64,000 nt of DNA from Terebella lapidaria (taxonomy: Eukaryota > Annelida > Polychaeta > Terebellida > Terebellidae). The first letter of the stretch is position 1. Every line of letters begins with the position of its first letter. Location of the stretch: positions 74,477,499 to 74,541,498 of the forward strand of contig OX424555.1 of NCBI GenBank assembly GCA_949152475.1. Direction: 5' to 3'. The translations under genes were made by a program, and so were the position numbers. This document shows positions 24,321-37,759 of this stretch, piece after piece. A model generated the notes under the pieces. The model did no database searches. It was not told the DNA's origin and saw only the letters and a program-made list of their open reading frames with translations.

Positions 24321-27300
24321 GCATATATGTTAAATGGGAATTTTTCTATTGTCATCATCACAATCTTGTTGATATATCACCACGAGACTCACAGTGAGGT
24401 ACGTGAGTAATATTTAATATCGTTCGTTTTATGTCGAGCAGCAACGACAGCCGTTGATGCCGGGTTTATGAATGGCTAACATCAACATCAAACTTTGCTA
24501 GTGATCACTGAGTACGCGTATTCCTATTGTGTTCTCGAGTGTGCACGTGCAATAATATTTCACGATTCTACGAGATTAGCGACGTAAATCATGAGCCAAG
24601 GTCGCTGGCGTCGTTACGAGCTGTGCTATTGGGAAATAATCTCGTATTTATTGCACAGATTTCCCTAAGTAGATCCTTGCACACTGCAGAACCCCTTTTA
24701 CAAATTTGATTACCCTTTTGTGCACGTGGGTGTGGAGTTGATGTAATCACTGCAGCTCCAATCTGAGACTACATGATTCTTATTGCCGAGCATAGCATGT
24801 TTTATTAACGACACTATGCTTAATGGTACACGTATGTTGGAAAATCAGTACTGACGATATATGGTATACTATTTAATGAAATATCGATCCTCATAGTGTT
24901 GGTGCTAGCTAAAGACTCTTCTGGAGAGGAATTGAATATTCTGAAATATGAATGTGCATGACATTGTTCAGTCCAATATTACTGTGAGTAATCAGGCTTG
25001 AAATAGAACATATCGGTCGGAATCATAATTTCAAATTCACATTTTCAAATATAGCACACTAACATTAGGACTTTTATATGTATCTCAACTAATGTAAAAT
25101 CCCGCACCGTGATTGTTGGGTTATTGAGTTCAAGAGGCCCAGGTTACCGAGCAATATAAGAGACGGTTGGGTGTTTGATATATGTCAATCATTTCGAAGT
25201 TTTGACCTTGTTGACAACATTCCAGTCTAAATACTATTTGTGACTTCATATAATCCCTCTTCCTTAATGCAAAAAACGTTTGTCAAAGACTGAGTCAAGG
25301 AAAAATTGAAATTGAATGATGTGAGGACAACCATATGGAAGCATCCATGCTGATTTCATGAGATATTTCGGATTGAACAAATTAAATCAATAACGATAAC
25401 GGGATATTCTTTATAAATATGCTTTAACCAGTGACGTATTGTAAACAGGTATCTGGTTATATTGTCAAAGCTCTTTAAAATTATCAATAACGACAATGAA
25501 CATCTTTGTGACATGTCGTCTAAGTGTTTCAATATCTGGAGACGGGTTTTGGTGAACGAATGCGATCCAACGTGTCATGATAATGGACTGGGCCGTCTAC
25601 AACACGCAGTGTCTGGTGAATACTGATGCGTGTTCTGTCACCCAAAAGCCCCAGGAGTCATCAGATAACAACTGTAAGTCGGGCAAATATTCAAAAGGCG
25701 AGTGACAATTCGCAGTCGAGAACGCTACTGATTACAATACGAATCACTTCAGTTTTTCCCTTATGACTCACACGTTGAGTCTATAAGATCGGTGTGAACC
25801 TAACCTACATGTTTGTTCAATATCGAATTTATAACCATGAATTCGCAGAGCACACATTTGATATACCCTTCTATCAATAAGGCATGAAGAGACACTACCC
25901 TACATTGATTTTCAGTAGAATTTCTTTCCACTTTAGTTCGCTTTGAAATACAGTCATAAGCACCGCGGTGAGCAGGCTCATATTGTATCGGGAGCTGGGT
26001 GTTGGGAATTATATCAAACAGTTCTGATTGGATGTACATATACCGCTGTCTTTGATGAAAGCTCTTACAGGTACGTCAGCAAACAATATTCATATCCTCA
26101 GTTCTCATTCCGACCAATTATCATAATACCAGTTTTGAAATTTGCCTCTACAGCATATGTTGAGCTGACGACTATTGCACAGATGTGTTTGACAGGATGA
26201 CACAGCAGATCAAATTCGAGAAATTTTCCTTGCTACGTGCCTTCTTATTTGCCTACTGAAATAACCGGATTTCTGTCGTTCCTATCCCTTACAGATAATA
26301 CTTACCACTATTTCAACTAGTCCCTAATTGCTAAAACAAGGATATGTATTACCAAGACTAGTAACTGTTTTTAAGACATTCTACGTACGTCATCACGATC
26401 TGATGAATAAGTACACCGAAATTGTCAGTAATTTGAAGCAAGAGCTGTTTGCAAGTAGTTATTTTGGGAATTCATAACTGGTGCCACATGTGGGACAGGA
26501 AAGGCTCACTCTTTTTGGAACACCTACCTTCACCTCCTCACGACCATTATTTATGGAGGTTCATGAAGTTCCATGCAATTTTCACGATATCACCTGACTG
26601 GAGTTTGGACAACTCGTACTCTGTTGTTCGCTCGGAATATTTTCTACTTAGGTATTGGTTTGTTTAGGTTTATTTGGTTCAATTAGATTTGTATCTCTTG
26701 TTCCACAGATACGTATTTGACTTCGATATACTTGTGTGTATACACATGGTATAAAATCATGCGTATATGTAAAGCTGCAATCTATTCGAGTTGTTTTCGG
26801 GCTCGTCTGATAAAAAATCAATTGCAGTGTACTACATTCGTGTATAGACACAACTGTTATGTGAATTATTCACTTCACTGCAATTGACTATCAATGGTTA
26901 TACAAAATACCGGGGATCATTTTATTTTCTCAACCATGTCTATAAATTGGAACACCCAACTTCAGTAAATTGAAATTACCATTGACATTGACTATCAATG
27001 ATTTTACAAGATACCGGGGATCATTTTATTTTCTCAAGCATGTTTATGAATTGGAACACCCAACTACATAACAGGGAACAATCACAAGTTTATGTCTCTC
27101 CTTTTGTTCAGGGTATAAAATTAGAAGACGTTCGATGAAAATGGAATCTTCAACTCAAGGTTATGTGGCGTCCACTGATTACACTAGAGTCGCGGCTTGC
27201 AAGTAAATATATGCAACGTCACGAAATCCATTGCAATTCTACAGTAATGACAGGAGCGCAATGTTGTTAATCTGTCGTTTACACAGTAAACAATCTGTGC

Positions 27301-30064
27301 AGGACCCGGGATTTCTAATCAACAGAAAGAACACAGAGATTGGAATAGCTTGTTTTCAAACCGCATCTCTGGAACAGAATGTTAACGCTCATGTCCGTGC
27401 CACGTGCACGCGTCGTCTACGAGATTGATACCCAGAATGAGTACAGACTATTGGGTTTCTGATGATTAAACCAGATGTCATATGCACATTCATATGTATT
27501 TACAATTCTCCGATCCGAATTTACAACTGGGCTACAATTATTAGTTTTGAAGGTTTATGGATTCTCTTTTTGATGGTATGGATTCGAGAACTTGTTGAAC
27601 GTTGTTTCAGAATAGCAACCCATGATTGTTATCAGCACATCGTGAAAAAAATTGACCAACAGGACAAACGCATACTCATATTCCACCGTATTTTGTGAAA
27701 TACGGTTTCAATACAAATTATTCACTGCCCATTCATGGTAAAGAGCCTGCTGACTGTATGTACTGACGCCATGGACAGATATATTTACTCTGGCCTGACG
27801 TTTAGCTATATCACTTGTCTGACCCTGAAGGTCATAGCGCTGATCCGACACGGAAGAACATCGCCATCATTCCTTGATGGATTCCGTGACCACACATAGA
27901 AAACACCACTGCCGAACAGGGCACGGTACTGCAACAGGAGATGGAAGAGTACATGATACATTGTACACTCATGAAATTAATAATATTTATATACTGATCG
28001 ATTTTAGTTGACGTAATGACAATTGAACCCCCCCCCCTCAAACACACACACACATACACACACTGCTGTTGTCCGCTGGTATTATAAAGTCCCCCAATCA
28101 ATTTAATCTGGGATTGAGCTAACACTATCTCAATGAAATATCTTTAAGCGATACTGTCTGTTGTTGTTTTTTTTTCATTTTGTCCTACATTTCACAACTC
28201 GTCTTTTGTCTGCATGACATTCCCGTCCTTCAGCTATTACATTGCACAATGATCTGGAGCAAGTGTCTTTAGTTCAACTTTAATTTATGTTTAATTGGGG
28301 GGGGGGGGGAATAACTCATTTAATATGTTTGTTTATAAACCAAAAATATGTGTGTACGTTAACCATTCCTTTGATAATGACCAGAAGTGTATGGTAACAA
28401 ACACTCTGACCTGACCTAAACCACAACAACGAACTCCCCAAGGATTGACGTCAGTTTACACATGACCTTTTCGTGTCGTGTATGTGATATCTTTCAGTGT
28501 CAAGCAATACTCATTATATAATAAGTATAACACATCCTCACCAAATAGGTTAACACCACTGTGCGCTGTATGCTATACACGTGCTAGCACACGGTAAGTA
28601 AACACGTGAAGACGTTTCCGTGTCTCTATCTGATGGATGGCGCAATCGGTTTAATGTTCTGTTGATGTCTTTCCTGACCTTGGTCTATATCCATAGAGAC
28701 CTGATACCTTTTGCCGAGATGGGATTCGTTGTCAACGCGATCCGGCTCGATCAAGACTTATGTCTCACACCACAATGCCGTAAATCGAGTACGACCAATT
28801 CGATGTAGTATGACAATACCGCATCATTGCCAACTGACAGTGTCCATGAGAACTGTTATTCGACTCTTGTGATACGTCTTCGTACACTGATGAACATAAG
28901 CTCAGTAGCCATTTGACTTTTTGATTTAAGTACATATCATACACCTATTGCATTTTTTGGGTCTATTATAGTGCTTTGTCGTGCAGTTGTATACTAAATA
29001 CAGCAAGTGCACAGAAGAAACAACTATATTTTACATACTGTCTGCCCCTACTGACGCCATTGTGGCACTATTGGCTGTGAACATGGTGAATATGTTGTAT
29101 TTTAGGTTTGCTTTTTGCATCATCAAAATCTGGTTGAATTGCTGGTAATACATACATCTACTAGTAAGTCGTTTCGTTTTAAAATATCACTCGAACAATC
29201 ACCAGCTTAGATATCAACTATGTACAAACATATCATATTCGCGACAATGTATGTGTAAATAATATCATATGCGCCTAACTTCGCTGAAGGCGACGTCGAT
29301 ACCTAGATTACCATAATATCGACACAACATGAATCATCGTCATCGTGGCGTGGAACTGAAATAATTAAACAGGGCAAAAATCTGAGCCAACGGAATGACA
29401 AGAGTATTCCATTATTACAAACAATGGGCTATTTGCGGAAAATTATTCATCTGAACTCAATACTGAGCAAACCAAATGTCTGTGTCGTTGGTAAATCGTG
29501 GAACAATGTGTTCACGAGTGTTCCATATTGTAAGGAATGCCAACGGGAAACCATTCTTGAAAACAGCAATTTCAATTTCTGAGTGTCAATAACTCGGGTA
29601 TAATTACTGAAGTTGCGGAGAACGAGACAACTCGAGGACCAGGGTTGATGCCTTCCTGGTGTTTCACACTTGATTCACACACTCGCTTCATTGTTCCCAG
29701 CGCAATAACAAATAAATCCGATACTCACATTTCCGCGGGAAAACAATATCACTCGCCAATCGATGAAACAATGAAAAACCTGACAGTTGCATGGACCTGC
29801 TTTTGTAACAATGAGTAGTCTGCTGAAATGTATCTTTTCAGTTGAAATCGAGTACGGGAACCCATTTTTGACCAGACCAATATGATAACTTTATAGAACT
29901 AAATTTAAGACAGGTTCAAATTATACTAGCGTTCATCTCGTAGCCTTGTTTATTATTAATTTTACTGCAGGGTACGGAAGAATTACACCCTGAAAACTGG
30001 GAAACACCGCGATATCCGCATGAGCGTTCCCTAAGCCTCGTGGAAATGACAAATTCAATAGCTC
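24321..30064. other. Long stretch without recognisable genes
   Basis: AT-rich, with short ORFs only. Notable small items: a tandem duplication at about 26882-27065 (next entry), a poly-C plus (CA)n tract near 28026-28062, and a poly-G run near 28298-28310. No conserved coding or terminal repeats were recognised. Confidence 0.45.
26882..27066 (+). repeat. Two-copy tandem duplication, about 104-bp period
   Basis: 'attgactatcaatg', 'ataccggggatcattttatt', 'ttctcaa' and 'attggaacacccaact' occur in the same order in both halves (from about 26883 and about 26987), with scattered substitutions. Confidence 0.75.
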
Positions 30065-30074
30065 AACTGTAATT

Positions 30075-30139
30075 ACCCTCGCCCCGATAGGGGCAGAGGG
30101 TATTGCAATTGGGTCTGTCCGTTTGTATGTCTGTTTGTT

Positions 30140-30171
<32 letters not shown>

Positions 30172-31363
30172 CGCGCGCATATCTCAAAGGAGAATTTTTC
30201 TAACTAATTTTGTATTTTTCTATGGCCAATTCCTGATCATCTGATATATGGCCCGTGGTCGTACGACCAAAACTCTCCATTATCGCCCGATGTCGAAAAA
30301 TTGGGGGTCACGGTTCCAATTTTTTTTGGCCAGCGACGTTTCAGTGCAAATGTCTGCGCTCATAACTCAAAGGCAAACGGCCCGATCGATTTGAAATCTA
30401 TAGGGCAAGAGTGCTATGGTGCTGGCTCATTCCCTTCAGAATTTTGCCAAAATCGGATGAAAACGGTTGCCATGGCAACGGAAGAAAGAAAATCACATAA
30501 TTGGCTTTAACTCCGGTTCTACTCGATATTAATTTTTCCAACTATTTTTGTATTTTTCTTTGGCCATTTCCCGATCGTATGGTGTACGACCGATGGTCGT
30601 ACGACGAAAACTCTCCATTATCGCCCGATGTCGAAAAAATTGGGGGTCACGATTTCAGTTATTTTTGGCCAGCGACGTTTCAGTGCAAATGTCTGTGCTC
30701 ATAACTCAAAGGCAAACGGTCCGATCGATTTGAAATTTATAGAACTAGAGTGCTATGATGGTGGCTCCGACCCTTCAAAATTTTGCCAAAATCGGATGAA
30801 AACGGTTGCCATGGCAACGGAAAAAAGGAAAATCACATAATTGGCTCTAACTCCGGTTCTATTTGATATTAATTTTTCCAACTATTTTTGTTATTTTCTT
30901 TGGCCAATTCCCGATCGTTTGGTGTACGACCGATGGTCGTACGACAAAAACTCTCCATTATCGCCGGATGTCGAAAAATTGGGGGTCACGATTTCGGTTA
31001 TTTTTGGCCAGCGACGTTTCAGTGCAAATGTCTGCGCTCATAACTCAGAGGCAAACGGTCCGATAGATTTGAAATTTATAGGGCTGGAGTGCTATGGTAA
31101 TGGCTCAGTCCCTCTCAAATTTTGCCAAAATCGGGTGAAAACGGTTGCCATGGCAACTGAAAAAATAAAATCACATAATTGACTATAACTCCGGTTCTAA
31201 TCAATATTAAATGTTCAACTTATTTTTGTATTTTTCTTTGGCCAATTCCCAATCGTATGGCGTACAACCGATGGTCTTAAGACCAAAACTCTCAATTATC
31301 GCCTAATTTTAGTGACTAAATCTGAAGGGCGAGGGTCTGCAATCTCTGATTGTCTCGTTACGG
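30075..31363 (+). mobile_element. Family A element, copy 1 (satellite-bearing, hairpin end)
   Basis: Starts with the hairpin ACCCTCGCCCC-gata-GGGGCAGAGGGT and a (GTCT/GTTT)n tract. It continues with about three 340-bp monomers (breaks near 30501 and 30841) and ends with 'gggcgagggtctgc' and 'tctctgattgtctcg', where GGGCGAGGGT is the inverse of the start. A 10-base direct repeat, AACTGTAATT, flanks it (30065-30074, 31364-31373). Compared with copy 2 it lacks the first half-monomer. There is no transposase, so it is non-autonomous. ORFs of up to 113 codons read the monomer and recur because the DNA repeats. Confidence 0.85.
30466..30479. promoter_or_regulatory. X-box palindrome in family A monomer (one of six exact copies)
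   Basis: GTTGCCATGGCAAC is a perfect palindromic RFX-type X-box consensus. Exact copies occur at 30466-30479, 30805-30818, 31144-31157, 53024-53037, 53362-53375 and 53700-53713, one per monomer. Binding is inferred from the known RFX consensus. Confidence 0.6.
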
Positions 31364-31373
31364 AACTGTAATT

Positions 31374-33049
31374 GCGTCTGATTCTTTGCATGAGAGCTAT
31401 CAAAAACATACCCAATAGCGAACATCACCCTCTGAAGAGCTGATGTTTTTATTTAATCATATTCTGGCTGACGACGAATGCTAACCGCTTTCTTATTAGT
31501 GTGTTATAGGGGAAATTTAAAATCACATAATATTTTCCATTTCTTTATATTTTCTCGTACGTTCACACATGAGGCAAAGTCCTATCTGCAATGATATCAT
31601 CTCACATATTTTCATGATTATATCTACAATTTCGCCAAATTTGATGATGATGAGCATATCAGTAAAAAAAATGCTTCCATTGACAACTTGACTGGCTTCC
31701 GAGAAACAGTTCCCGCGTGTTTGTCTGTTGGCGACACGTGCCCGTTGTCCCGGGTGATCGATGACCGACACTAATGACATAAGTGGCTGGAGCCTCGGTT
31801 CTCCACCCTAACATTAATCATCGGCTCTACGAGTGGTGTATATGTCGAAATATGGTACACGAATTGCAGCCAGTACTGCTGAGTAATTCGCTGTATTTGT
31901 TTTTATCTACTGTATTTCAATCCAAACAACGTCCATGCATATCAATCCACTAAAAAATTTGGATCGGTATAACCTGTGTTCATATTTAGTACATGTATGC
32001 GTCAAGGTACACCCTGGATGACACTTGCTTATTTTCAAAAGACTTGTGCACACTGTATGTATGTCTCCATATTTTAACTCATCTTTGAATGAAAAAGATG
32101 CTGTACATTCCTTCATCTATCCTTATTTCAAACTATTCCATGTGGTGCTGAGATCTTTATAGTATCAAGTAATCGTGTGTGAGAGGTGGCGATGTTATCA
32201 CGCGATGTACCTCACAACAGGAACGTTGCAGGTGGTACGTGTTATGAATTCAATAACCAATCATTGCATGGACTTCACTTCGTCCAGCAACATTTTTTTC
32301 GCACAGAATATCGGTTTGCATGAATGTATTTACAAATATATATCTATATATATATTGTACCTTGATCTACACGCATCCGGTAAATATAGTATAATGTAGT
32401 ATTATACAAATATTGACCTTTGTAAAGATGAATACGTAGTATTCCTTCCCTCCCGAAGAAGATTATATGACCGAACTTGCGAGGTGCATATGTCTTCTCC
32501 AGGAGGGAATATACATGTACCTACGTATTATCCAACACAAAGGTGGATATTTGTTTTATGCTTCTACTACTATATTTCCGTTTTTGTGCTCATAAATTTA
32601 ACAACGCGGCCAATACCCAAAGCAATATTGACCTTGCAGTCTATATCTAAACCAATCTATATCTAAGCGCGGCCAATATCTCTTAAGTAGGCCATGACTG
32701 ACTGCTGAAACCGAGAAAAATTTTTTTTATGTGATGTGACGATGTTTGGACCAATGAGATGACTGTTCTCGCTTCAAAATATAATAAACACACAACTTGC
32801 AGCATACATCGTTGTGTCATTTATGCAAACCAATATGTAGTCACCATTCATCAATGACACACAAAGACAAGTCCAATGGACATATGGCATTACATAAAAT
32901 AAATACTGTGAACACGAAGAGAAGGTAACATGAACCCGATCAAACCTGGATCGGAAAGAAGTTTTTTCTCTCCTACATTTGAAATTGTGTTTTAGTGTAT
33001 CTAGCTCTCAGCTCTAAGCTCTCAGTTGATATCTGTGTATTCAGAATCT
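31374..33049. other. Intergenic, nothing recognised
   Basis: Short ORFs without domains. A loose inverted repeat surrounds about 32435-32530 ('acgtagtattccttccctcc' against 'ggagggaatatacatg' and following). No other element was recognised. Confidence 0.4.
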
Positions 33050-33190
33050 ACGATACCCAGAATCCTCCGGCTGCATCCGGTAGAAGATTTGACTCCCAGA
33101 CGGAGTATGCCAAATTATAATTCGATACCATTCGGCATCGCAAAAAATATCAGCCAAAAAAAAAAAAACGATGTGAACGAGTTAGAAAAA
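33050..33190 (+). repeat. Fragment of family C terminal repeat, interrupted by family B
   Basis: 'gatttgactcccagacgg', 'gtatgccaaattata', 'ggcatcgcaaa', 'atatcagc' and 'gaacgagttagaaaaat' match the right TIR of the family C element (55490-55606). The match breaks where the B element begins at 33191. Just after that element (34999 on), 'gaaaatcagac' resembles the next bases of family C ('aaaaatcagagt'). The B element therefore seems to have landed inside this copy. Confidence 0.6.
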
Positions 33191-34998
33191 TTAGCCGAAG
33201 GGCTAAGATAGGTTACAGGAAAATACATAATAGCTATTTTGTCCCGTGGCCTTGAAAATAAGGTCACTGGTCAAAATCAAAGTCACGAGAGTATTCAGCA
33301 TATATGATTTCCTATATGCGAACAATTGATTACTAAGCTATAAATCCAACAATAAGGGAGATATTAGTCATAATGTCCCGTGGCTTTGAAAAAAGGAAAT
33401 CAAAAGTCAAATCAAAGGTCTACAGAATATTCGGCATAAATCGGTATATGTCCGCAATTGAATCCCAAGCTGTGAAGTTGATAATAAACAAGATATTAGC
33501 CATTTTGTCCTGTGAGATTTAAAAATGAGATCAAAGGTCAAATTCAAAGTCACGACAATATTCAGCATATATCATTTCCTATATGTTCACAATTGATTCC
33601 TAAGCTGTAAAGTCGATCATAAGCGAGATATTCACCGTTTTATGCTCTGACCTTGAAATTGAGGTCAAAAGTCAGATTCAAGGTCTTGACAACATTCAAC
33701 ATATATCATTTCCTATATGTCCACAATTGATTCCTAAGCTATAAAGTCGATAAAATAAGCGAGATGTTAGCCATTTTGTGCCTGACCCTGAAATGAGGTC
33801 AAAGGTCAAATTCAAGGTCATCAAAATATTCGGCATACACCACTTTCTATACGTCCACAATTCAGTCCCAAGCTGTAAAGTGGGTATTAAGCGAGATATT
33901 AGCCATTTTGTGCTCTGACCTTGAAAATAAGGTCAAAGGTCAAGTTGAAGCTGATGAAAGTATTAAGCATATATCATTTCCTATATGTTCACAATTGATT
34001 CCTAACCTGTAAAGTCGACAATAAAAAATTATTATTAGCCGTTTCATCCTGTGACCCTGAAAATGAGGTCACATTCAAGGTCATCAAAATTTTCGGCATA
34101 CATCATTTCCTATACGTCCACAACTTCGTCCCAAGCCGTGAAGTCGATAATTAGTGAGATATTGACCACTTTGTGCTTTGACCTTGAAAATGAGGTCAAA
34201 GGTCAAATTCAAAATCATCGGAATATTCGAACTATATCATTTCCTATATGTGCACAATTGATTCCTAAGCTGTAAAGTCGATAATAAGCGAGATATTAAC
34301 CGATTTGTGCTCTGACCTTGAAAATGAGGTCAAAGGTCAAATTCAAGGTCCCACGAATATTTATCATATATGTCCACAATTGATTCGTAAGCTGTCAAGT
34401 CGATAATAAGCGAGATATTAGCCATTTTGTGGTATGACCTTGAAAATAATGTCAAATTCAAGGTCATCAGAATATTCGGCGTATATCATTTCCTATGTCC
34501 ACAATTGGTTCTCAAGATGTAAAGTCGAAAATAAGCGAGATATTAGCCATTTTGTGCTCTGGCCTTGAAACTGAGGTCAGAGGTCAAAGAGAAAATTCAG
34601 CATCTATCATTTCCTATATGTCTACAATTGATTCCCAAACTCAATATTAAGTGAGATATTAGGCAAAATGTGTCCCATTATGAAGCATAGGAGAATTCAA
34701 CATGGGGAGGTCCCATTTGGGCCGAGTTTGAGCGGTTCAAGGGTAACGAAAATTTCGCAGGGGTATATATGATAAGTGTTATGCATCAATAAGAAAACAA
34801 GTTACTGAACAGATTTTGAGAAGTCCAAAATTGGCCATTTTTCGTCAAAAATTCCTTCTTGAATTATTTTTTAACATTTTTGTGCAAAATTTCAGAAAAA
34901 ATCGCCCGTAAACAAAAGGATAACAATGTGGACGACGACGACGGACGACGCACGCAACGCCATGCCAATGGGTTATCGGACCATAGGTACGGTAACCT
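33191..34998 (+). mobile_element. Family B element, copy 1 (satellite of nuclear-receptor-like motifs)
   Basis: Begins with the small hairpin TTAGCCGAAGGGCTAA followed by 'aggttac', and ends with GGTTATCGGACC-ata-GGTACGGTAACC. The terminal AGGTTACC/GGTAACCT is inverted between the ends. In between are about ten monomers of about 138 bp ('tgaccttgaaaatgaggtc', 'aaaggtcaaattcaaggtca', 'atttcctatatg', 'caattgattcctaagctg', 'ataagcgagatattagcc'). A non-satellite part (about 34670-34920) and a GACG tract near 34930 follow. Flanks are A-rich (gaaaaat/gaaaat), suggesting a short A-rich target duplication. There is no transposase ORF. Confidence 0.85.
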
Positions 34999-36077
34999 GA
35001 AAATCAGACTACTACAGGATAGGCTGTACCTTAAACAGAAATACACTAGATAATGATTGATGTGCAAGTGTGCAAATGACGGTGACAAAGCTACAACTCC
35101 GTCACTGTGACACCATAATTTCATTCGTTTATCTGATGACGTGATACTTACTGAGCATTGACAGAATTATATACTTTAGAACGTTGACAACCAGAACTTG
35201 GGATATTTTTGGAATTCAAAAACTTGTAATTTAGAGCATCATATTGGGAGAGTGCCAATTGAATTTGAGTAAAGTGACAACGTTCCTTCTGATGCTCATA
35301 CCAAATACCCCCCCGGCACTTGAATGTGAGTATATTAAACTAAATTGGTCTAGTCACAATGGCCGTTAGGGTTTATTTGTGTCAGGAGATATGAAACAAG
35401 ACAACATTTTAGGTTTCATTATCGCTCGCGAAACGGGGATTTTCAACTACTGTATTTCGTTCTTACACCAGTAAGAAAAATACGGTCGGTGTTCCGGTAA
35501 AGAAAAGTTCGAAACGTTTCGTGCAACGAGGAAGACTAGTGACCGAGTGACGAATGGTCCTATGTCGTTCGCGTTATGACAACTCGATAGCACATCATAG
35601 CGCGTCGGCACTAGTACTGTGATTGCGAGATCGCAACATTATACATGTATATATGTACTGTTATCAACACACTGTGCCGCAAAAGTGGATCAATCGATAT
35701 CATATGAAATGTTCATTTGTAAAGTACATCGGTGAGGCATTTGTGGGTTGTTTATCACTAAGTCCTGCTGCACTGTTCAAACTTAGTTAGGTTTAAGATA
35801 TGTCAAACGTAGGTTAGGTAGGTTTAATACGGGGTGTGAATGCAGCAGGTTACTAGTATGTATATTGTCAACTTCAAGTGGAGCCTATCGGTTTGAAGTT
35901 TAACTTCCTTAACCACATTGAATAATCGTCCCACATACCCATAAATGTGTGCATCGCATTGTATAGCAAGCTATGAACACAGCATATGTTTTCGCAACAA
36001 ACGAAAGATAATGTAAATGTGAACACATTGAATAAACCAAAGACTGCCCTAAGTCCAAACTATAACAACGTGTTTCC
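34999..36077. other. Intergenic, nothing recognised
   Basis: No domain-bearing ORF or complete element. Confidence 0.4.
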
Positions 36078-37065
36078 ACCTTCGGGCCGATAACCTATTG
36101 GCATGGCGTTGCGTTCGTCGTCCGCACATATTTTTATCTTTAAAGGTTACGGTCGAATATTTCTGAATTTTTGCACAAAAATACCTAAAAATAGTTCCAG
36201 GAATTTTTTTTTTGTTTTTTCTGATTTTCACAATTTTTTTCAAAATGGCGGCCAATTCCAAATGCCTGATTTTGGACTTTGGCGGCCATTTTCTCAAAAC
36301 TTGTTTAGTAATTTCTGTCTTATTGATGCATAACTCTCCTTAGAAATGTATGTACCCCTGTGATGTTTGTAAGTTTCGTTGCCCTTGAATCGCTCGCAGT
36401 GGGCCATTTTAGGCCATACATGGCCCAAATGGGCTTTTCCCATGTTAATTTCTCCTATACTTCATAGTGGGACACATAATTCCAATAGTCTCACTTAATA
36501 TTAACATTAGGAATCAGTGATGAACATATAGGAAATGATATATGCTGAAAATTCTCGTGACCTTGAATTTGACCTTTGACCTAATTTTCAAGGTCACAGA
36601 ACAAAATTATTATTATTTCACTTATTATCGACTTTACTGCTCAGGAATCAATATACTAGGAAATTATTTATGACGAATAATTCCATGACCTTGAATTCGA
36701 CCTTTGACCTCATTTTGAAGGTCACAGGATGAAATTGCTAATATATTTCGCTTCATATCGACTTTACACCTTAGGAACCAATTGTGGACATATAGAAAAT
36801 GATATACACCGAAGATTCTGATGACCTTGAATGTGGCCTTTGACCTCATTTCCAAGGTCAGAGCACGAAATGGGCAATATCTCGCTTATCATCGACTTTA
36901 CAACTTTAGAATCAATCATACACACACAGGCCATTATATATGCTTATTATTGCCATGATTTTGAAATTGACCTTTGACCTCATTGTCAAGGTCAGAGCAC
37001 AAAATGGTTAATATCTCGCCTTATTGTCTACTTTAAAGCTTGGGAATCAATTGAGCACATATACA
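36078..37065 (-). mobile_element. Family B element, copy 2 (truncated)
   Basis: The orientation is opposite to copy 1. It starts with a degraded terminal hairpin ('ttcgggccgataacct' near 36081) and runs through the non-satellite part. It then has about four satellite monomers carrying TGACCTTTGACCT on the plus strand. The distal end with the TTAGCCC hairpin is missing; similarity fades near 37065. Confidence 0.75.
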
Positions 37066-37759
37066 ATGGGTGTGAACGAAGAGCTGCGTTCAGTATTGAA
37101 AGCTACAAACGCTACCCGGATGCGTACACTGCTCATGTTAACTAATGCTGACAATTTTTGTGCTCGATGCTTTAATTTCGGTAATATTTCCAGAAGCAAA
37201 CATGCATTATGCATATGACAAAGGGTTTAGAGTTTACCATGCGCGCCAGATATCAGGGTGGCGGGAAGGGGGGGGGGGGGTGTTGTGGCTCGTCGATCAA
37301 ATCTGCCGTCTCCCCCCACCCCCCTACCCCTGCATATAGACCTGGACAACTCGTGCTGCTAGTGTTTTTCAAACCATAAGACTAAACGAAGATTACTAAT
37401 CTCAATCGTACTCATTCTCACGGTCACCCTGTCTATCTTTTTTGTTCATAAACTCTATTGAAGATCCCCAAACAAGCAAAAGCTTATGTTAATGGGTCTC
37501 AACAAAACATATTTACAGATATGAACACATACCACCAATTCAAAATATGCAAAAATCTCAGTATTAGATCTTTGCTCTGTACATTCCTTTCAAGGCATCT
37601 GGTTGATGAGATATTTCAGAGATGCATCAATGATTTCACAAATTTGTGCATGAGAAAGTTCAGGTGTATCACGCATTAGGATACTTGAATTAATAAACAG
37701 ACCAGCTAAATTTCAAGTAACGTTTTCCTTTCGCATTGAAACAAAGGACAATGAAAAAA
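37066..37759. other. Spacer between family B copies
   Basis: Low-complexity poly-G and poly-C runs near 37269-37325; otherwise no feature recognised. Confidence 0.4.

Noticed and set aside
30841-31182. 113-codon ORF, nearly repeated at 53397-53738
   Set aside because: Both read the same family A monomer. The ORF recurs because the DNA repeats, and shifted frames in the same monomers are open too.
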